A stretch of 64,000 nt of DNA, from the NCBI RefSeq assembly GCF_003028415.1, contig NZ_PYSV01000008.1:62001-126000 (forward strand), read 5' to 3'. The notes under the pieces were generated by a model that did not search any database, had not been told where the DNA came from, and saw only the letters and a list, made by a program, of their open reading frames with translations. Made by a program: the position numbers and the translations under genes. Shown here piece after piece: positions 1 through 7,992 of this stretch; positions within the stretch are counted from its first letter, which is position 1; each line of letters begins with the position of its first letter. This stretch comes from Deinococcus arcticus (GTDB lineage: Bacteria; Deinococcota; Deinococci; Deinococcales; Deinococcaceae).

Positions 1-65
1 ACGACAAGCCGCTCCGTCTCTCGCCCACCGTTTCCAACGCCCGTCACACCCCGGAGGAGAGCCCC

Positions 66-311
66 ATGACCGACAAGACCCCGCCCGCCCGCAGCAGCGC
101 CTTTACCGTGGACTTCGGCGACACGCCGCTGTCGCCGGAATTCCGCACGCTCCTGGACCGCCGCCTGCGCCTGACCACCATGCAGACCCTGGCCGAGCTG
201 GACCTGCAGGGTGACAGCGAAATCCGCTACCGCTTCCCGAAGGAATGGATGGGCATTTTCATTCGCCCGGACAAGCAGATTGCCGAGCGGCTGCGCTCGT
301 TTACCCGCTAG
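66..311 (+). CDS. Small conserved hypothetical protein, 81 aa
   Basis: The ATG follows a good ribosome site (ggagga, about 6 bases upstream). The 81-residue product is soluble and charged, with no signal peptide, membrane segment or cysteine cluster. I do not recognise a named family. It ends three bases before the next gene, so the two are probably cotranscribed. The first 65 bases of the window hold no other recognisable gene end. Function unknown. Confidence 0.7.
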   Translation: MTDKTPPARSSAFTVDFGDTPLSPEFRTLLDRRLRLTTMQTLAELDLQGDSEIRYRFPKEWMGIFIRPDKQIAERLRSFTR

Positions 312-314
312 GCC

Positions 315-725
315 ATGGCCGCCTTGCCACGGGGCGCGCCGCTGTGCCCCAGTTCCACCTGCGCCGAGGGCCATTTGCTCATCGGGGTGGTGGGGTCCGG
401 CGGCCTGATTCAGCTGCTGCCAGATGCCCTGCCAGTCGACGCCGGGTTTGTAGACACAGCCCACAAAGGCCGCGCGCCGGAAAAGCGCTTCCGGTTCGCC
501 TCGCCCTGTCAGGCGGCCGGCTGCGCGCAGTGGACCGGGCAGCGCTGCGGCGTGATTGACAGCGTGCTGGCCGTGGTGCCGTTGCAGGCGGAGGCCGAAC
601 TGCCGGGCTGCAGCATTCGCGGGCGCTGCCGCTGGTTTGCGCAGAGCGGCGCCGGGGCCTGCCAGGGCTGCGCGTATGTGGTCACCGATCTGGGGACCAC
701 GGCCGCACACCCCGCCCTGATCTGA
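315..725 (+). CDS. Conserved cysteine-rich hypothetical protein, 136 aa
   Basis: Ten cysteines lie in conserved-looking groups: CPSSTC near residue 11, CQAAGCAQWTGQRCG near residue 65, and CSIRGRCRW with CQGC near the C-terminus. The block EKRFRF followed by CxQWTGxRCG resembles, from memory, a family of uncharacterised proteins in cyanobacteria and other bacteria sometimes labelled nitrogen-fixation-associated. The spacing would suit a metal or Fe-S site, but that is inference. It follows the previous gene by three bases. No signal peptide or membrane segment is visible, so it is probably cytoplasmic. Confidence 0.7.
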   Translation: MAALPRGAPLCPSSTCAEGHLLIGVVGSGGLIQLLPDALPVDAGFVDTAHKGRAPEKRFRFASPCQAAGCAQWTGQRCGVIDSVLAVVPLQAEAELPGCSIRGRCRWFAQSGAGACQGCAYVVTDLGTTAAHPALI

Positions 726-763
726 CCGGGGGCGGCGGGGCCAAGTGCCTCGCCCCGGGAATG

Positions 764-773
764 GAAACGTTTC
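764..773. promoter_or_regulatory. Palindrome GAAACGTTTC, possible LacI-type operator
   Basis: A perfect 10-base palindrome of the kind bound by LacI-family repressors. It lies in the gap between the cysteine-rich protein and mutS2, with no sugar gene next to it. It may be fortuitous. Confidence 0.3.
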
Positions 774-817
774 GGCGTTCCTCTGCACCGTTGAACGGGG
801 AGGGGTAAGGCATCTTG

Positions 818-887
818 TTCGCTCCTCGCGCTGCGGCGCCGCTGTCCCGGCCCGCTCAGTGGATCGGGGGCTTGGCAGCGAGCAATC
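818..887 (+). repeat. Repeat R1, partial copy (3' module only)
   Basis: A block beginning near TCGCTCCTCGCGCTGCGG and running through GGATCGGGGGCTTGGC to GCGAGC closely matches blocks at 47028-47087 (+) and 52666-52733 (minus). The hairpin module found in the full copies is absent here. The copy sits in the 285-base gap before mutS2; nothing else is recognised in that gap apart from the palindrome at 764. Confidence 0.75.
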
Positions 888-1010
888 TGGAAAGCACCGG
901 TGGTCAGGGGCCGCGCGCTCCAGGCCACCGGCTGCCCAATTGGGTCAATGCTTTCTAAGCCACTCGGCGCACGGTCCGTCCGGGGTCCGGCCAGTATGCT
1001 CCTGAACGAG

Positions 1011-3314
1011 ATGTCCTTTGATGCCCGCGCCCTGTCCGCCCTGGATTTTCCCCTCATTCTTTCTGCCCTGGCCGAGCGCAGCGCCACCACCCTGGGGGCC
1101 GCGCGCGCCCGCAGCCTGCGCCCGTCGAGCGACGCGGAGCGCATTGCGCGGGAGCTGGACGAGGTGGAAGACGCGCTGTTCGGCGTGAGCCTGTCCCTGG
1201 GCGGCATTCAGGACATCAGCGAGCTGCACGCCCGCGCCCAGGAAGGCCGGGTGCTGACCGGGCCGGAACTGCTGACCGCCGCCTACTCCCTGGACGGCGC
1301 CATGACGGTGCGGCGCGCCATCACCGCCAATTCCCGGGGCCCGCTGCGCGAGGTGGCCGAGGACCTGGGCGACCACAGCGAACTCGTGCGCCGGGTGCTC
1401 TCGGCGCTGGACCGCGACGGCGCGGTGCGCGACGACGCCAGCCCCCGCCTGCGCGACCTGCGCAAACGTATTGAGCCCCTGCGCGGGCGCATCCGGGAAA
1501 AGCTGGCCGCCACGCTGGACAAGTGGTCGGACGTGCTGCAGGAACACATTGTCACCATTCGCCGCGACCGCTATGTGCTGCCGGTGCAGGCCAGCCGCGT
1601 GGGGCAGGTGCAGGGCATCATCGTGGATGCCAGCGCCACCGGCCAGACCTACTTCGTGGAACCGGCCGCCGTGACGCAGCTGAACAACGAACTCACGCGC
1701 CTGATTCTGGACGAGGAAGCCGAGGTGCGGCGCATCCTGACCGAACTCTCGGGCCTGCTGGCCTCGGACAGCGCGGTGCCCCGCACCCTGGCGGCGGTGG
1801 GCGAACTGGACCTGATCGCGGCCAAGGCGCGGCTGGCGCGCGACTGGCGCCTGAACCGCCCCGAGGGGGTGGCGGGCGGCACCTACGACCTGCGCGAGGT
1901 GCGCCACCCCCTCATCGAAAACCCGGTCGCCAACGACATTGCGCTGGGCGAGACCAAGCTGCTGCTGATCACCGGCCCCAACATGGGCGGCAAGACGGCC
2001 ACCATCAAGACCCTGGGGCTGGCGGTGCTGATGCACCAGTGCGGCATGTACGTGGCGGCGGCCAGCGCGCGGCTGCCGGTGGTGCGCGACGTGCTGGTGG
2101 ACATTGGCGACGAGCAGAGCATCGAGGCGAGCCTGTCTACCTTTGCCAGTCACCTCAAGCACCTGCGCTACGTGCTGCGCCACGCCGCCCCCGATACGCT
2201 GGTGCTGGTGGACGAGCTGGGCTCCGGCACCGACCCCAACGAGGGCGCCGCGCTGGCCCAGGCGATGATCGAGTGTCTGCTGTCGCAGGACGCGCGCGGG
2301 GTCATCACCTCGCACCTCTCGCCCCTGAAGCTGTTCGCGCTGGAAACGCCGGGCCTGAAAAACGCCTCCATGGGTTTCAACCTGGAGACCCTGGCCCCCA
2401 CCTACGTGCTGCAGGTGGGGCAGCCGGGGCGCTCCTTTGCCCTGGCGATTGCCCAGCGCATGGGCCTGCCGGGCGACGTGCTGCAGCGGGCCGAGGAGCT
2501 GCTGGGCCCCGACGCCGGCCTGATGGAGCGCATGCTGGAGGGCTTAGAGCGCGAACGCGCCGAGCTGCGCGCCCAGCTGGACGCTACGGCCGCCGCCCGC
2601 CAGGGCGCCGAGGCCGAACTGGGCCGGGTGCGGCAGGAACGCGAAACGCTGGAAGCCCGGCGCAATGAAATGCTGGCCGAGGCCGCCCAGAAGGCCGAGT
2701 CCCTGTACGCCGACGCCATTGAGCGGGTGCGGACCCTGCGCGCGCGCGCCCAGGAAGACAGCGCCCGCCCGCGCGTGATGCAGGAACTGCGCGAGTTGCG
2801 GGTGGCGGCCCAGAAGGTGCGGCCGGCAGCGGCCCCGCGCGAGGAGAGGGGCGACCCCATCCGCGTGGGCAGCGCGGTGGACGTGCCCGCCTACAACGCC
2901 AGCGGGCAGGTGCTGGAACTGCGCGGCGATGATCTGGTGGTGCAGCTGGGCGTGATGAAGGTGGGCGTCAAGCGCCGCGACGTGCGCCTGAAGGGCGAGC
3001 CCAAGCCGGTGGCGGCGGGCGCGCCCAAGACCCGGGGCCCGCGCTTTACCGGCACCACGGCCAGCACCTTTCAGAACGAACTGCAGCTGCGCGGCCTGGG
3101 CGTGGAAGAAGCGGTGGAGGAACTGCGCGCCGCCATTCTGGAAGCCCACGCGCTGAAAGAAAGCCCGCTGCGGGTGGTGCACGGCAAGGGCCAGGGCGTG
3201 CTGCGGCGCCTGCTGCGCGAGTACCTGAAAAGCGACAAGAAAGTTGAGTCCTTCCACGACGCCGAGGCCAACCAGGGCGGCCACGGCGTGACCATCGTGA
3301 ATATCCGGCGCTGA
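1011..3314 (+). CDS. mutS2: Endonuclease MutS2
   Basis: A MutS-like ATPase with a C-terminal Smr nuclease domain. The family suppresses homologous recombination or acts on branched DNA and stalled ribosomes; in Deinococcus it has been linked to oxidative DNA damage. Seen here: the N-terminal core, the Walker A motif GPNMGGKT at about residues 322-329, the Walker B region [16 protein letters not shown], a long coiled coil (about residues 500-600), and a Smr domain with LQLRG near 691 and HGKG near 724. I chose ATG 1011 because TATGCT (995-1000) is placed as a -10 box just upstream; an in-frame ATG at 996 would fall inside it. That gives 767 residues, the usual length. An in-frame start at 900 is too long. 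Confidence 0.93.
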   Translation: MSFDARALSALDFPLILSALAERSATTLGAARARSLRPSSDAERIARELDEVEDALFGVSLSLGGIQDISELHARAQEGRVLTGPELLTAAYSLDGAMTVRRAITANSRGPLREVAEDLGDHSELVRRVLSALDRDGAVRDDASPRLRDLRKRIEPLRGRIREKLAATLDKWSDVLQEHIVTIRRDRYVLPVQASRVGQVQGIIVDASATGQTYFVEPAAVTQLNNELTRLILDEEAEVRRILTELSGLLASDSAVPRTLAAVGELDLIAAKARLARDWRLNRPEGVAGGTYDLREVRHPLIENPVANDIALGETKLLLITGPNMGGKTATIKTLGLAVLMHQCGMYVAAASARLPVVRDVLVDIGDEQSIEASLSTFASHLKHLRYVLRHAAPDTLVLVDELGSGTDPNEGAALAQAMIECLLSQDARGVITSHLSPLKLFALETPGLKNASMGFNLETLAPTYVLQVGQPGRSFALAIAQRMGLPGDVLQRAEELLGPDAGLMERMLEGLERERAELRAQLDATAAARQGAEAELGRVRQERETLEARRNEMLAEAAQKAESLYADAIERVRTLRARAQEDSARPRVMQELRELRVAAQKVRPAAAPREERGDPIRVGSAVDVPAYNASGQVLELRGDDLVVQLGVMKVGVKRRDVRLKGEPKPVAAGAPKTRGPRFTGTTASTFQNELQLRGLGVEEAVEELRAAILEAHALKESPLRVVHGKGQGVLRRLLREYLKSDKKVESFHDAEANQGGHGVTIVNIRR

Positions 3315-3369
3315 GGAAGTGGGTCAAGCTGGGCAGGGGCTGGCCCCGGCCTGGCGCGTACCCTGTGGC

Positions 3370-3900
3370 ATGCTCCGCCGCTTCCTGGGATGGACCTTCC
3401 TGGCCCTCACGCTGTCGGCCTGCGATCTGCAGGGGCTGGACGTCTACAGCCCGGTCAGTGCCAGGGACTATGTCCGGTCCTGCGCGCGCAGCGCTACGGA
3501 CGTGTACTGCCGGGCCCTGTTGCCTACCCTCGCGGCCGTGTCGGGGCCGGTGACGGTCCTCGCACCCAATCTGGGCGACGATGAGCGGGCCGCGCTGCTG
3601 GGCCGCCTGCTGGCCGAAAAGGGCCTGAGCACCGAAGCCTTTTTGCGTGACGAGGCCGCGAAAGCCGCGTTTGCCCGCGCGAACATCTTTGCGGTGGACC
3701 GGCTGACCAGCGGCCTTCACAGGACCCTGGACGGCCAGCCGCATCAGGTTCGCTGCGCCCTGGAGGGGCAACGTGTGCCCCCGCTGGAGGTGTGCTCCAT
3801 GGACAACCTGAGCGGGATGAACCACCTTCAACCGGGCAGCGGCAGCGTCTATGCCACACTGGCGCCGGGCGCAGACGCCCTGCCATTCTTCCGCTTCTGA
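3370..3900 (+). CDS. Putative lipoprotein, 176 aa
   Basis: The N-terminus has two arginines, a hydrophobic stretch and a lipobox LSAC with Cys18, so export and lipid attachment are expected. The remainder has no family I recognise for certain. A segment reading VTVLAPN followed by helical sequence faintly recalls fasciclin domains, but the match is too weak to use. Two further cysteine pairs lie early and late in the mature protein and could form disulfides. The ATG lies 5 bases after TACCCT (3359-3364), consistent with a leaderless transcript; an in-frame start at 3319 would put the signal sequence internally. Confidence 0.7.
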   Translation: MLRRFLGWTFLALTLSACDLQGLDVYSPVSARDYVRSCARSATDVYCRALLPTLAAVSGPVTVLAPNLGDDERAALLGRLLAEKGLSTEAFLRDEAAKAAFARANIFAVDRLTSGLHRTLDGQPHQVRCALEGQRVPPLEVCSMDNLSGMNHLQPGSGSVYATLAPGADALPFFRF

Positions 3901-3952
3901 CGGGTAGACACGCGGGTGTGCTGGGCCAGCGCGCCCTGCTAGCATCCCGGCT

Positions 3953-5080
3953 GTGAGCGCTGCCCCTGCCCCGTCTGTGCCGCTGTCCTGGCCGCTGCTG
4001 GCGGCAGGCACGGCGGCTTTTTTTACCCTGGGGGTCATTCAGGCCATGTATGGGCCGGCCTTCGGGCTGTTTCAGGCCCGCTATGGGGTGTCCACAGCCG
4101 CCGTGGGCCTGATCGCCAGCGCGCATTTTCTGGGTTCGGCCTGCGCGCCGCTGCCGGTGGGCCTGCTGCTGCGCGTGATGAGTGCGCGCGCCGGAACGTC
4201 GTGGAGCCTGCTGGTGCTGGCGCTGGGCATGGTGGGGGTGGTGCTGGCCCCCACATGGCCGCTGGCGGTCGCCGCCGCCGCTGTGGGGGGCCTGGGCCTG
4301 GGCGGGGTCAGCGCCTGCCTGAACGCCGCGTACGCCAGCGTGGGGGCGCGCGCCGTGAATCTGGTCAACGCCGTGTTCGGGGTGGGCAGTCTGGTTTCGC
4401 CGCTGCTGGTCACCGGCCTGCACGCGGGGCTGGCCGGCCCGTTCCTGACGGTGGCCGCCCTGTGCGCCGTGACCTTCGCCGTGGGCCGGGTCTGGGGCAT
4501 GCCCGAGATGCTGGCCCGCGCGCCCGAAACCGCCCCTGCGCGCCCCGGGGTGCAGGCGGGGCTGTTTGGGGGCCTGCTGGTGGCGTATGTGGGCATGGAA
4601 GCGGGCTACGGCGCCTGGATTGTGCGTTACCTGACCGATCACGGGATCGGCGGCGCTGCCCTGATGCTCAGCCTGTTCTGGGGCGCGCTGACCGTGGGCC
4701 GGGTGTTGACCGGGGTGTTTGGTGGGCGGGCGGCGCCCCACCGCCTGCTGCTGGCCTGCGCCGCCGCCCTGGTGGGACTGGCCGGGCTGGCGCTGGTGCC
4801 GGCCTGGGCTCCACTGGCGTTCCTGGGGGCCGGGCTGGCACTGGCCCCGGTGTTCGGCACCACCCTGGCCTGGGCCACCCAGAGCCTCTCGGCGCGGCTG
4901 GTGCCCATCCTGCTGGTGGCGGGCTCGGTGGGTGGCGTGCTGGCCCCGGCGGCGCTGGGCGCGCTGCTGGCCCGCTTCGGGCTGCCGGCCGTGCCGCTGG
5001 GCCTGGGTACACTGGCCCTCCTGATGGGCGCTTTTACGCTGCTGGCGCGGCGTGGCCTGCGCCCGGGCGGGGCGGCCTAG
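3953..5080 (+). CDS. MFS-family transporter
   Basis: A 375-residue membrane protein with about twelve hydrophobic segments, very rich in Ala, Gly and Leu, of the major facilitator type. The N-terminal half carries [14 protein letters not shown] and the second half begins near residue 200 with [20 protein letters not shown], resembling the FucP/YbjJ-like group. The substrate cannot be told; sugar or drug efflux are both possible. The start is a GTG seven bases after TAGCAT (3940-3945), so the transcript is probably leaderless. It ends shortly before the promoter of the next gene. Confidence 0.85.
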   Translation: MSAAPAPSVPLSWPLLAAGTAAFFTLGVIQAMYGPAFGLFQARYGVSTAAVGLIASAHFLGSACAPLPVGLLLRVMSARAGTSWSLLVLALGMVGVVLAPTWPLAVAAAAVGGLGLGGVSACLNAAYASVGARAVNLVNAVFGVGSLVSPLLVTGLHAGLAGPFLTVAALCAVTFAVGRVWGMPEMLARAPETAPARPGVQAGLFGGLLVAYVGMEAGYGAWIVRYLTDHGIGGAALMLSLFWGALTVGRVLTGVFGGRAAPHRLLLACAAALVGLAGLALVPAWAPLAFLGAGLALAPVFGTTLAWATQSLSARLVPILLVAGSVGGVLAPAALGALLARFGLPAVPLGLGTLALLMGAFTLLARRGLRPGGAA

Positions 5081-5089
5081 CAAAGCGCA

Positions 5090-5118
5090 TTGTCAGCGCT
5101 GGGGGCGTGTGGCAGAAT
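5090..5118 (+). promoter_or_regulatory. Sigma70-type promoter for the gre gene
   Basis: TTGTCA (5090-5095), a 17-base spacer and CAGAAT (5113-5118) form a good vegetative promoter about 80 bases upstream of the GTG start of the Gre factor. It begins just after the MFS gene ends. Confidence 0.55.
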
Positions 5119-5198
5119 GCGCGGCGAATTCTCACCCCAACTTCGCCCATCATGGCCGCGCACGGCCAGTGGCCCGGCGGCATCACGGAGGCTCCAGA

Positions 5199-5687
5199 GT
5201 GGCACAAGCGACCAGACAGGTAAAGCTCACGCGCGAAGGGTACGAGCGGCTGCAAAAAACGCTCGATCAGGAAATGGCCCGCCTGGCCGAAGCCACCCGC
5301 ATCTTGCAAGAGCAGATGGAAACCAACTCCGATACCGAGGACACGGGTCTGGAGGACGCCAAGCGCGAGAAGATGAATATTGAAGCGCGCATTGACGAGC
5401 TGGAAGACACCCTGGCCCGCGCCACGGTCATCGAGGACCACGAGCACGACGGCCGCATTGAACTGGGCGCCATCGTGGTGCTGGCCAACGAGACCACCAA
5501 GAAGGATATGAAGGTGCAGGTGGTCAGCGCCGCCGAAGCCACGGTCACCGGCGGTAGTCTGCCCCGCGTGTCCGAGGACAGCCCGGTGGGCAAGGAACTG
5601 ATGGGCCGCAAGAAGGGCGAATCCTTTGTGGTGAACCTGGACAACGGCAAGCAGATGAAATACAAGGTGAAGAGCATCGAATACTAA
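5199..5687 (+). CDS. greA: GreA/Gfh1-type transcription elongation factor
   Basis: Gre factors enter the RNA polymerase secondary channel and stimulate cleavage of backtracked RNA; Gfh1 relatives in Thermus and Deinococcus instead inhibit or pause the enzyme. This 162-residue protein has the N-terminal coiled coil (about 8-78) and a C-terminal FKBP-like domain. At the coiled-coil tip, where GreA usually has GDLxENxEY, it reads [14 protein letters not shown], with acidic residues D45, E47, D48, E52 and D53. One acidic residue aligns with the catalytic Glu of GreA, but the tip is divergent, so it may be a true GreA or a Gfh1-like factor. The GTG start is preceded by GGAGG. It lies just upstream of lysS, as greA does in several Thermus/Deinococcus genomes. 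Confidence 0.8.
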   Translation: MAQATRQVKLTREGYERLQKTLDQEMARLAEATRILQEQMETNSDTEDTGLEDAKREKMNIEARIDELEDTLARATVIEDHEHDGRIELGAIVVLANETTKKDMKVQVVSAAEATVTGGSLPRVSEDSPVGKELMGRKKGESFVVNLDNGKQMKYKVKSIEY

Positions 5688-5813
5688 GGACGTTGCACCT
5701 CACGTTACGACTTTGCAGGAGAGCACCGCAAAGTCTCCACCCCCGGTGCAACGTACTTTTTTCGATACTCGCTCCGCTCGGTTGATCTAAAGATCAACAG
5801 CGAGCGACTTAGG
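5688..5813 (+). repeat. Repeat R1, full copy with structured hairpins and T-run
   Basis: Immediately after the gre stop codon. The outer stem pairs GGACGTTGCACC (5688-5699) with GGTGCAACGTAC with one mismatch. Inside it GACTTTGC and GCAAAGTC enclose the loop AGGAGAGCACC. Six Ts follow the outer stem. A second hairpin then pairs GTTGATC with GATCAAC inside CTCGCT/AGCGAG. The same design occurs inverted at 52666-52810, where the inner stem is GACTGTTC/GAACAGTC with the same loop. It may also serve as the gre terminator. Confidence 0.8.
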
Positions 5814-5840
5814 TTTCAGGCGCGTCATTGCAAGTGAGCG

Positions 5841-5928
5841 GCAACGCGCGGGCCGCCCCGCGCGGCGCCACCAAGTGCCAGACACGCAAGAAGAACCAGC
5901 AGCAACGCGCGGGCCGCCCCGCGCGGCG
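5841..5928 (+). repeat. Two perfect 27-base direct repeats with internal hairpin
   Basis: The same 27 bases, beginning GCAACGCGCGGGCC, occur at 5841-5867 and 5902-5928. Each can fold with GCGCGGG against CCCGCGC. The unit separation is 61 bases. It lies in the 388-base gap between gre and lysS, which otherwise holds R1 and the hairpin element at 5951. Confidence 0.7.
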
Positions 5929-5950
5929 AAGACCACAACCAGTCAGGATG

Positions 5951-6046
5951 CCCATGGCAGATGGCGAAGGCGAAACCGCCGGGGCCATCTGCCACCTGCT
6001 CTGCGCCATCTGCCATCTGCCCTGAGCCATTTGCCATCTGCCATGC
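5951..6046. repeat. Reiterated-word spacer element (GCCATCTGCC class)
   Basis: GGCAGATGGC at the left faces several near-tandem copies of the complement GCCATCTGCC on the right (including GCCATCTGCCATCTGCC and a variant with GCCATTTGCC). The word order allows several alternative hairpins just upstream of the lysS promoter. It belongs to the same type of element as those in the glucose-transport and nuo operon spacers. Confidence 0.6.
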
Positions 6047-6075
6047 GCTGTCCGCGCCCCCATATACTTCCCCTC

Positions 6076-7617
6076 ATGTCCGACGCCCCCTCCACGCCGC
6101 GCCCCGAGGGGCTGCATGAGCAGACCGTCAGCCGCCTGAACAACCTGGACGCCCAGGTGGCGGCCGGTTTTGAAGCGTATCCCTACACCTACGCGCGCAC
6201 CCACCACGCCCGCGAGGTGCTCCTGGCCCACCCCGGCGAACTGGAAGCCGGACAGGAATGGCCCGAAGAGGTGTACGCCCTGGCCGGGCGCGTGACCCTC
6301 ATGCGCCACATGGGCAAGGCCGCCTTTGCCGACCTGAACGACGAACACGGCAAAATCCAGCTGCACTTTTCCAAGGGGGACACCGAGGGCTTTGACGCCA
6401 CCAGGAAGATTGACCTGGGCGACATTATCGGCGTGCGGGGCTTTCCCTTCGTGACGAAAACCGGGCAGCTGACCCTGCGCGTGACCTCGTGGCAGCCCCT
6501 GGTCAAGAGCCTGCATCCCCTGCCCAGCAAGTTCCACGGCCTGCAGGACGAGGAACTGCGCGCCCGGCGCCGCTACGTGGACCTGATGGTGAACAGCGAG
6601 AGCCGCGAGGTCTACCGCACCCGCTCGCGGATGCTGCGCTTTATCCGCAACTTCCTGGATAGCCGCGACTTTATGGAGGTGGAAGGCCCCACGCTGCAGG
6701 TGGTCCCCGGCGGCACCGAGGCCCGGCCCTTCAAGACCTTCCACAACGCTCTGGGCCACGAGTTCAGCCTGCGCATCAGCTTGGAGCTGTACCTCAAGCG
6801 CCTGCTGGTGGGGGGCTTCGAGCGCGTGTATGAAATTGGCCGTAACTACCGCAACGAGGGCATTGACCGCACCCACAACCCGGAATTCACCATGCTGGAG
6901 GCTTATTTCGCTTACGGTGACTACCACGACATGATGGCGCTGGTCGAGCAGCTGCTGCACGACCTCGTGGTGGAACTGAGAGGTGAGCCGAAGCTGACCT
7001 ACCAGGGCAAGGAGCTGGACTTCTCGCTGCCGTTCAGGCGCCTGGATTTCGTGACGGCGCTGAAGGAACAGGCCGGGCTGGACTTTGATCCCCTCGATTT
7101 GCCCCGCCTGCGCCAGTGGAGCGACGAGCGCCACCCCGAGTTCCGCAAGGTGCCGGACTACAAGCTGCTGGACAAGTTGGGCGGCGAGTACGTGGAGCCG
7201 CTGCTGCAGAACCCCACCTTCCTGACCGATATGCCGCTGGCGATCAGCCCCCTGGTGAAGGTGCACCGTGACCGCGCCGGGCTGGCCGAACGCGCCGACC
7301 TGTATGTGGCGGGCTTTGAGCTGGCCCCCATCTATTCCGAGCTGAACGACGCCCTGGACCAGCGCGCCCGGTTCGAGGCCCAGACCCAGAGGCGTGAGGC
7401 CGGCGACGACGAGGCCCATGAACAGGACGAGGATTTCCTGCTGGCCCTGGAGTACGGGATGCCCCCCACCGCCGGCATGGGGATGGGCATGGACCGCCTG
7501 GCCATGCTCCTCACCGACCGCGATTCCATCCGCGACGTGCTGCTGTTCCCGCTGCTGCGCCCCGAGGGCACGGGTGGGGAAGAGGAGAGGGCGCAGGGCA
7601 GTCAGAGCCAGGAGTAA
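6076..7617 (+). CDS. lysS: Lysyl-tRNA synthetase, class II
   Basis: Charges tRNA-Lys with lysine in the cytoplasm. It has the N-terminal OB-fold anticodon-binding domain (about residues 60-160) and the class II catalytic domain. Motif 2 is seen as [17 protein letters not shown] from residue 248 and motif 3 as [12 protein letters not shown] from residue 467. The length of 513 residues is normal. The ATG lies exactly seven bases after TATACT (6063-6068), so the mRNA is probably leaderless; in-frame starts further upstream run into repeats. A strong terminator follows. Confidence 0.96.
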   Translation: MSDAPSTPRPEGLHEQTVSRLNNLDAQVAAGFEAYPYTYARTHHAREVLLAHPGELEAGQEWPEEVYALAGRVTLMRHMGKAAFADLNDEHGKIQLHFSKGDTEGFDATRKIDLGDIIGVRGFPFVTKTGQLTLRVTSWQPLVKSLHPLPSKFHGLQDEELRARRRYVDLMVNSESREVYRTRSRMLRFIRNFLDSRDFMEVEGPTLQVVPGGTEARPFKTFHNALGHEFSLRISLELYLKRLLVGGFERVYEIGRNYRNEGIDRTHNPEFTMLEAYFAYGDYHDMMALVEQLLHDLVVELRGEPKLTYQGKELDFSLPFRRLDFVTALKEQAGLDFDPLDLPRLRQWSDERHPEFRKVPDYKLLDKLGGEYVEPLLQNPTFLTDMPLAISPLVKVHRDRAGLAERADLYVAGFELAPIYSELNDALDQRARFEAQTQRREAGDDEAHEQDEDFLLALEYGMPPTAGMGMGMDRLAMLLTDRDSIRDVLLFPLLRPEGTGGEEERAQGSQSQE

Positions 7618-7621
7618 AGTT

Positions 7622-7675
7622 CGCAAAACAGCCAGCTGGGAAAGGGCGTCTCTCTTTCCCGGCTGGCTGTTTTGC
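7622..7675 (+). terminator. Rho-independent terminator of lysS
   Basis: A long stem pairs CAGCCAGCTGGGAAAG with CTTTCCCGGCTGGCTG around a nine-base loop and is flanked by A and T runs, five bases after the lysS stop. The symmetric A/T flanks could let it work in both directions. The 140 bases that follow hold no gene; they contain a hairpin pairing GCGGCCGT with ACGGCCGC near 7777-7800. Confidence 0.85.
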
Positions 7676-7818
7676 GCTGGACGGGTGCAGGGCGCCCGGG
7701 TGCTGTCCGCCTGCCGGGCCGCTGGTCCAAAGAAGTCATGGCCCTTTATGTGGAGAGAGACCCCTCAAGCGGCGCGGCCGTGTTGGGCGACGGCCGCACG
7801 TTTCCGAAGCAAAAGCAC

Positions 7819-7992
7819 CTGATACGGACTGCCGTCCATTTCCGTAACATCCGGGAAAGAGCCGGATGTTCCCCGCCTTCGGCGCTGTTCCAGCCCAATT
7901 CCCGGAAATCCGTATTTGTTCCTGCTCTGCTCCGCAGCTCTTCGAGTCCCTTTGGTCGGAAAAATTCCGGAATTTTCCGGAAGCCGTATGAG
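7819..7992 (+). repeat. Repeat R2 (MITE-like), copy 1, interrupted at its end by the IS
   Basis: It begins CTGATACGG and ends CCGTATGAG, which are inverted at 8 of 9 positions. It contains the hairpin CATCCGG/CCGGATG and the palindrome AAAATTCCGGAATTTT. A second copy lies at 52412-52577 with long stretches identical, for example from ATGTTCCCCGCC through the following 40 bases. No coding potential. Its last five bases, ATGAG, are duplicated on the other side of the insertion sequence. Confidence 0.8.

Noticed and set aside
3370..3900. Fasciclin domain in the lipoprotein
   Set aside because: Only a short VTVLAPN-like stretch matches; the other conserved blocks are not visible.
5951..6046. Possible short CRISPR-like array
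   Set aside because: The repeated words are under 12 bases, without uniform spacers, and they have complements nearby. No cas gene is present.
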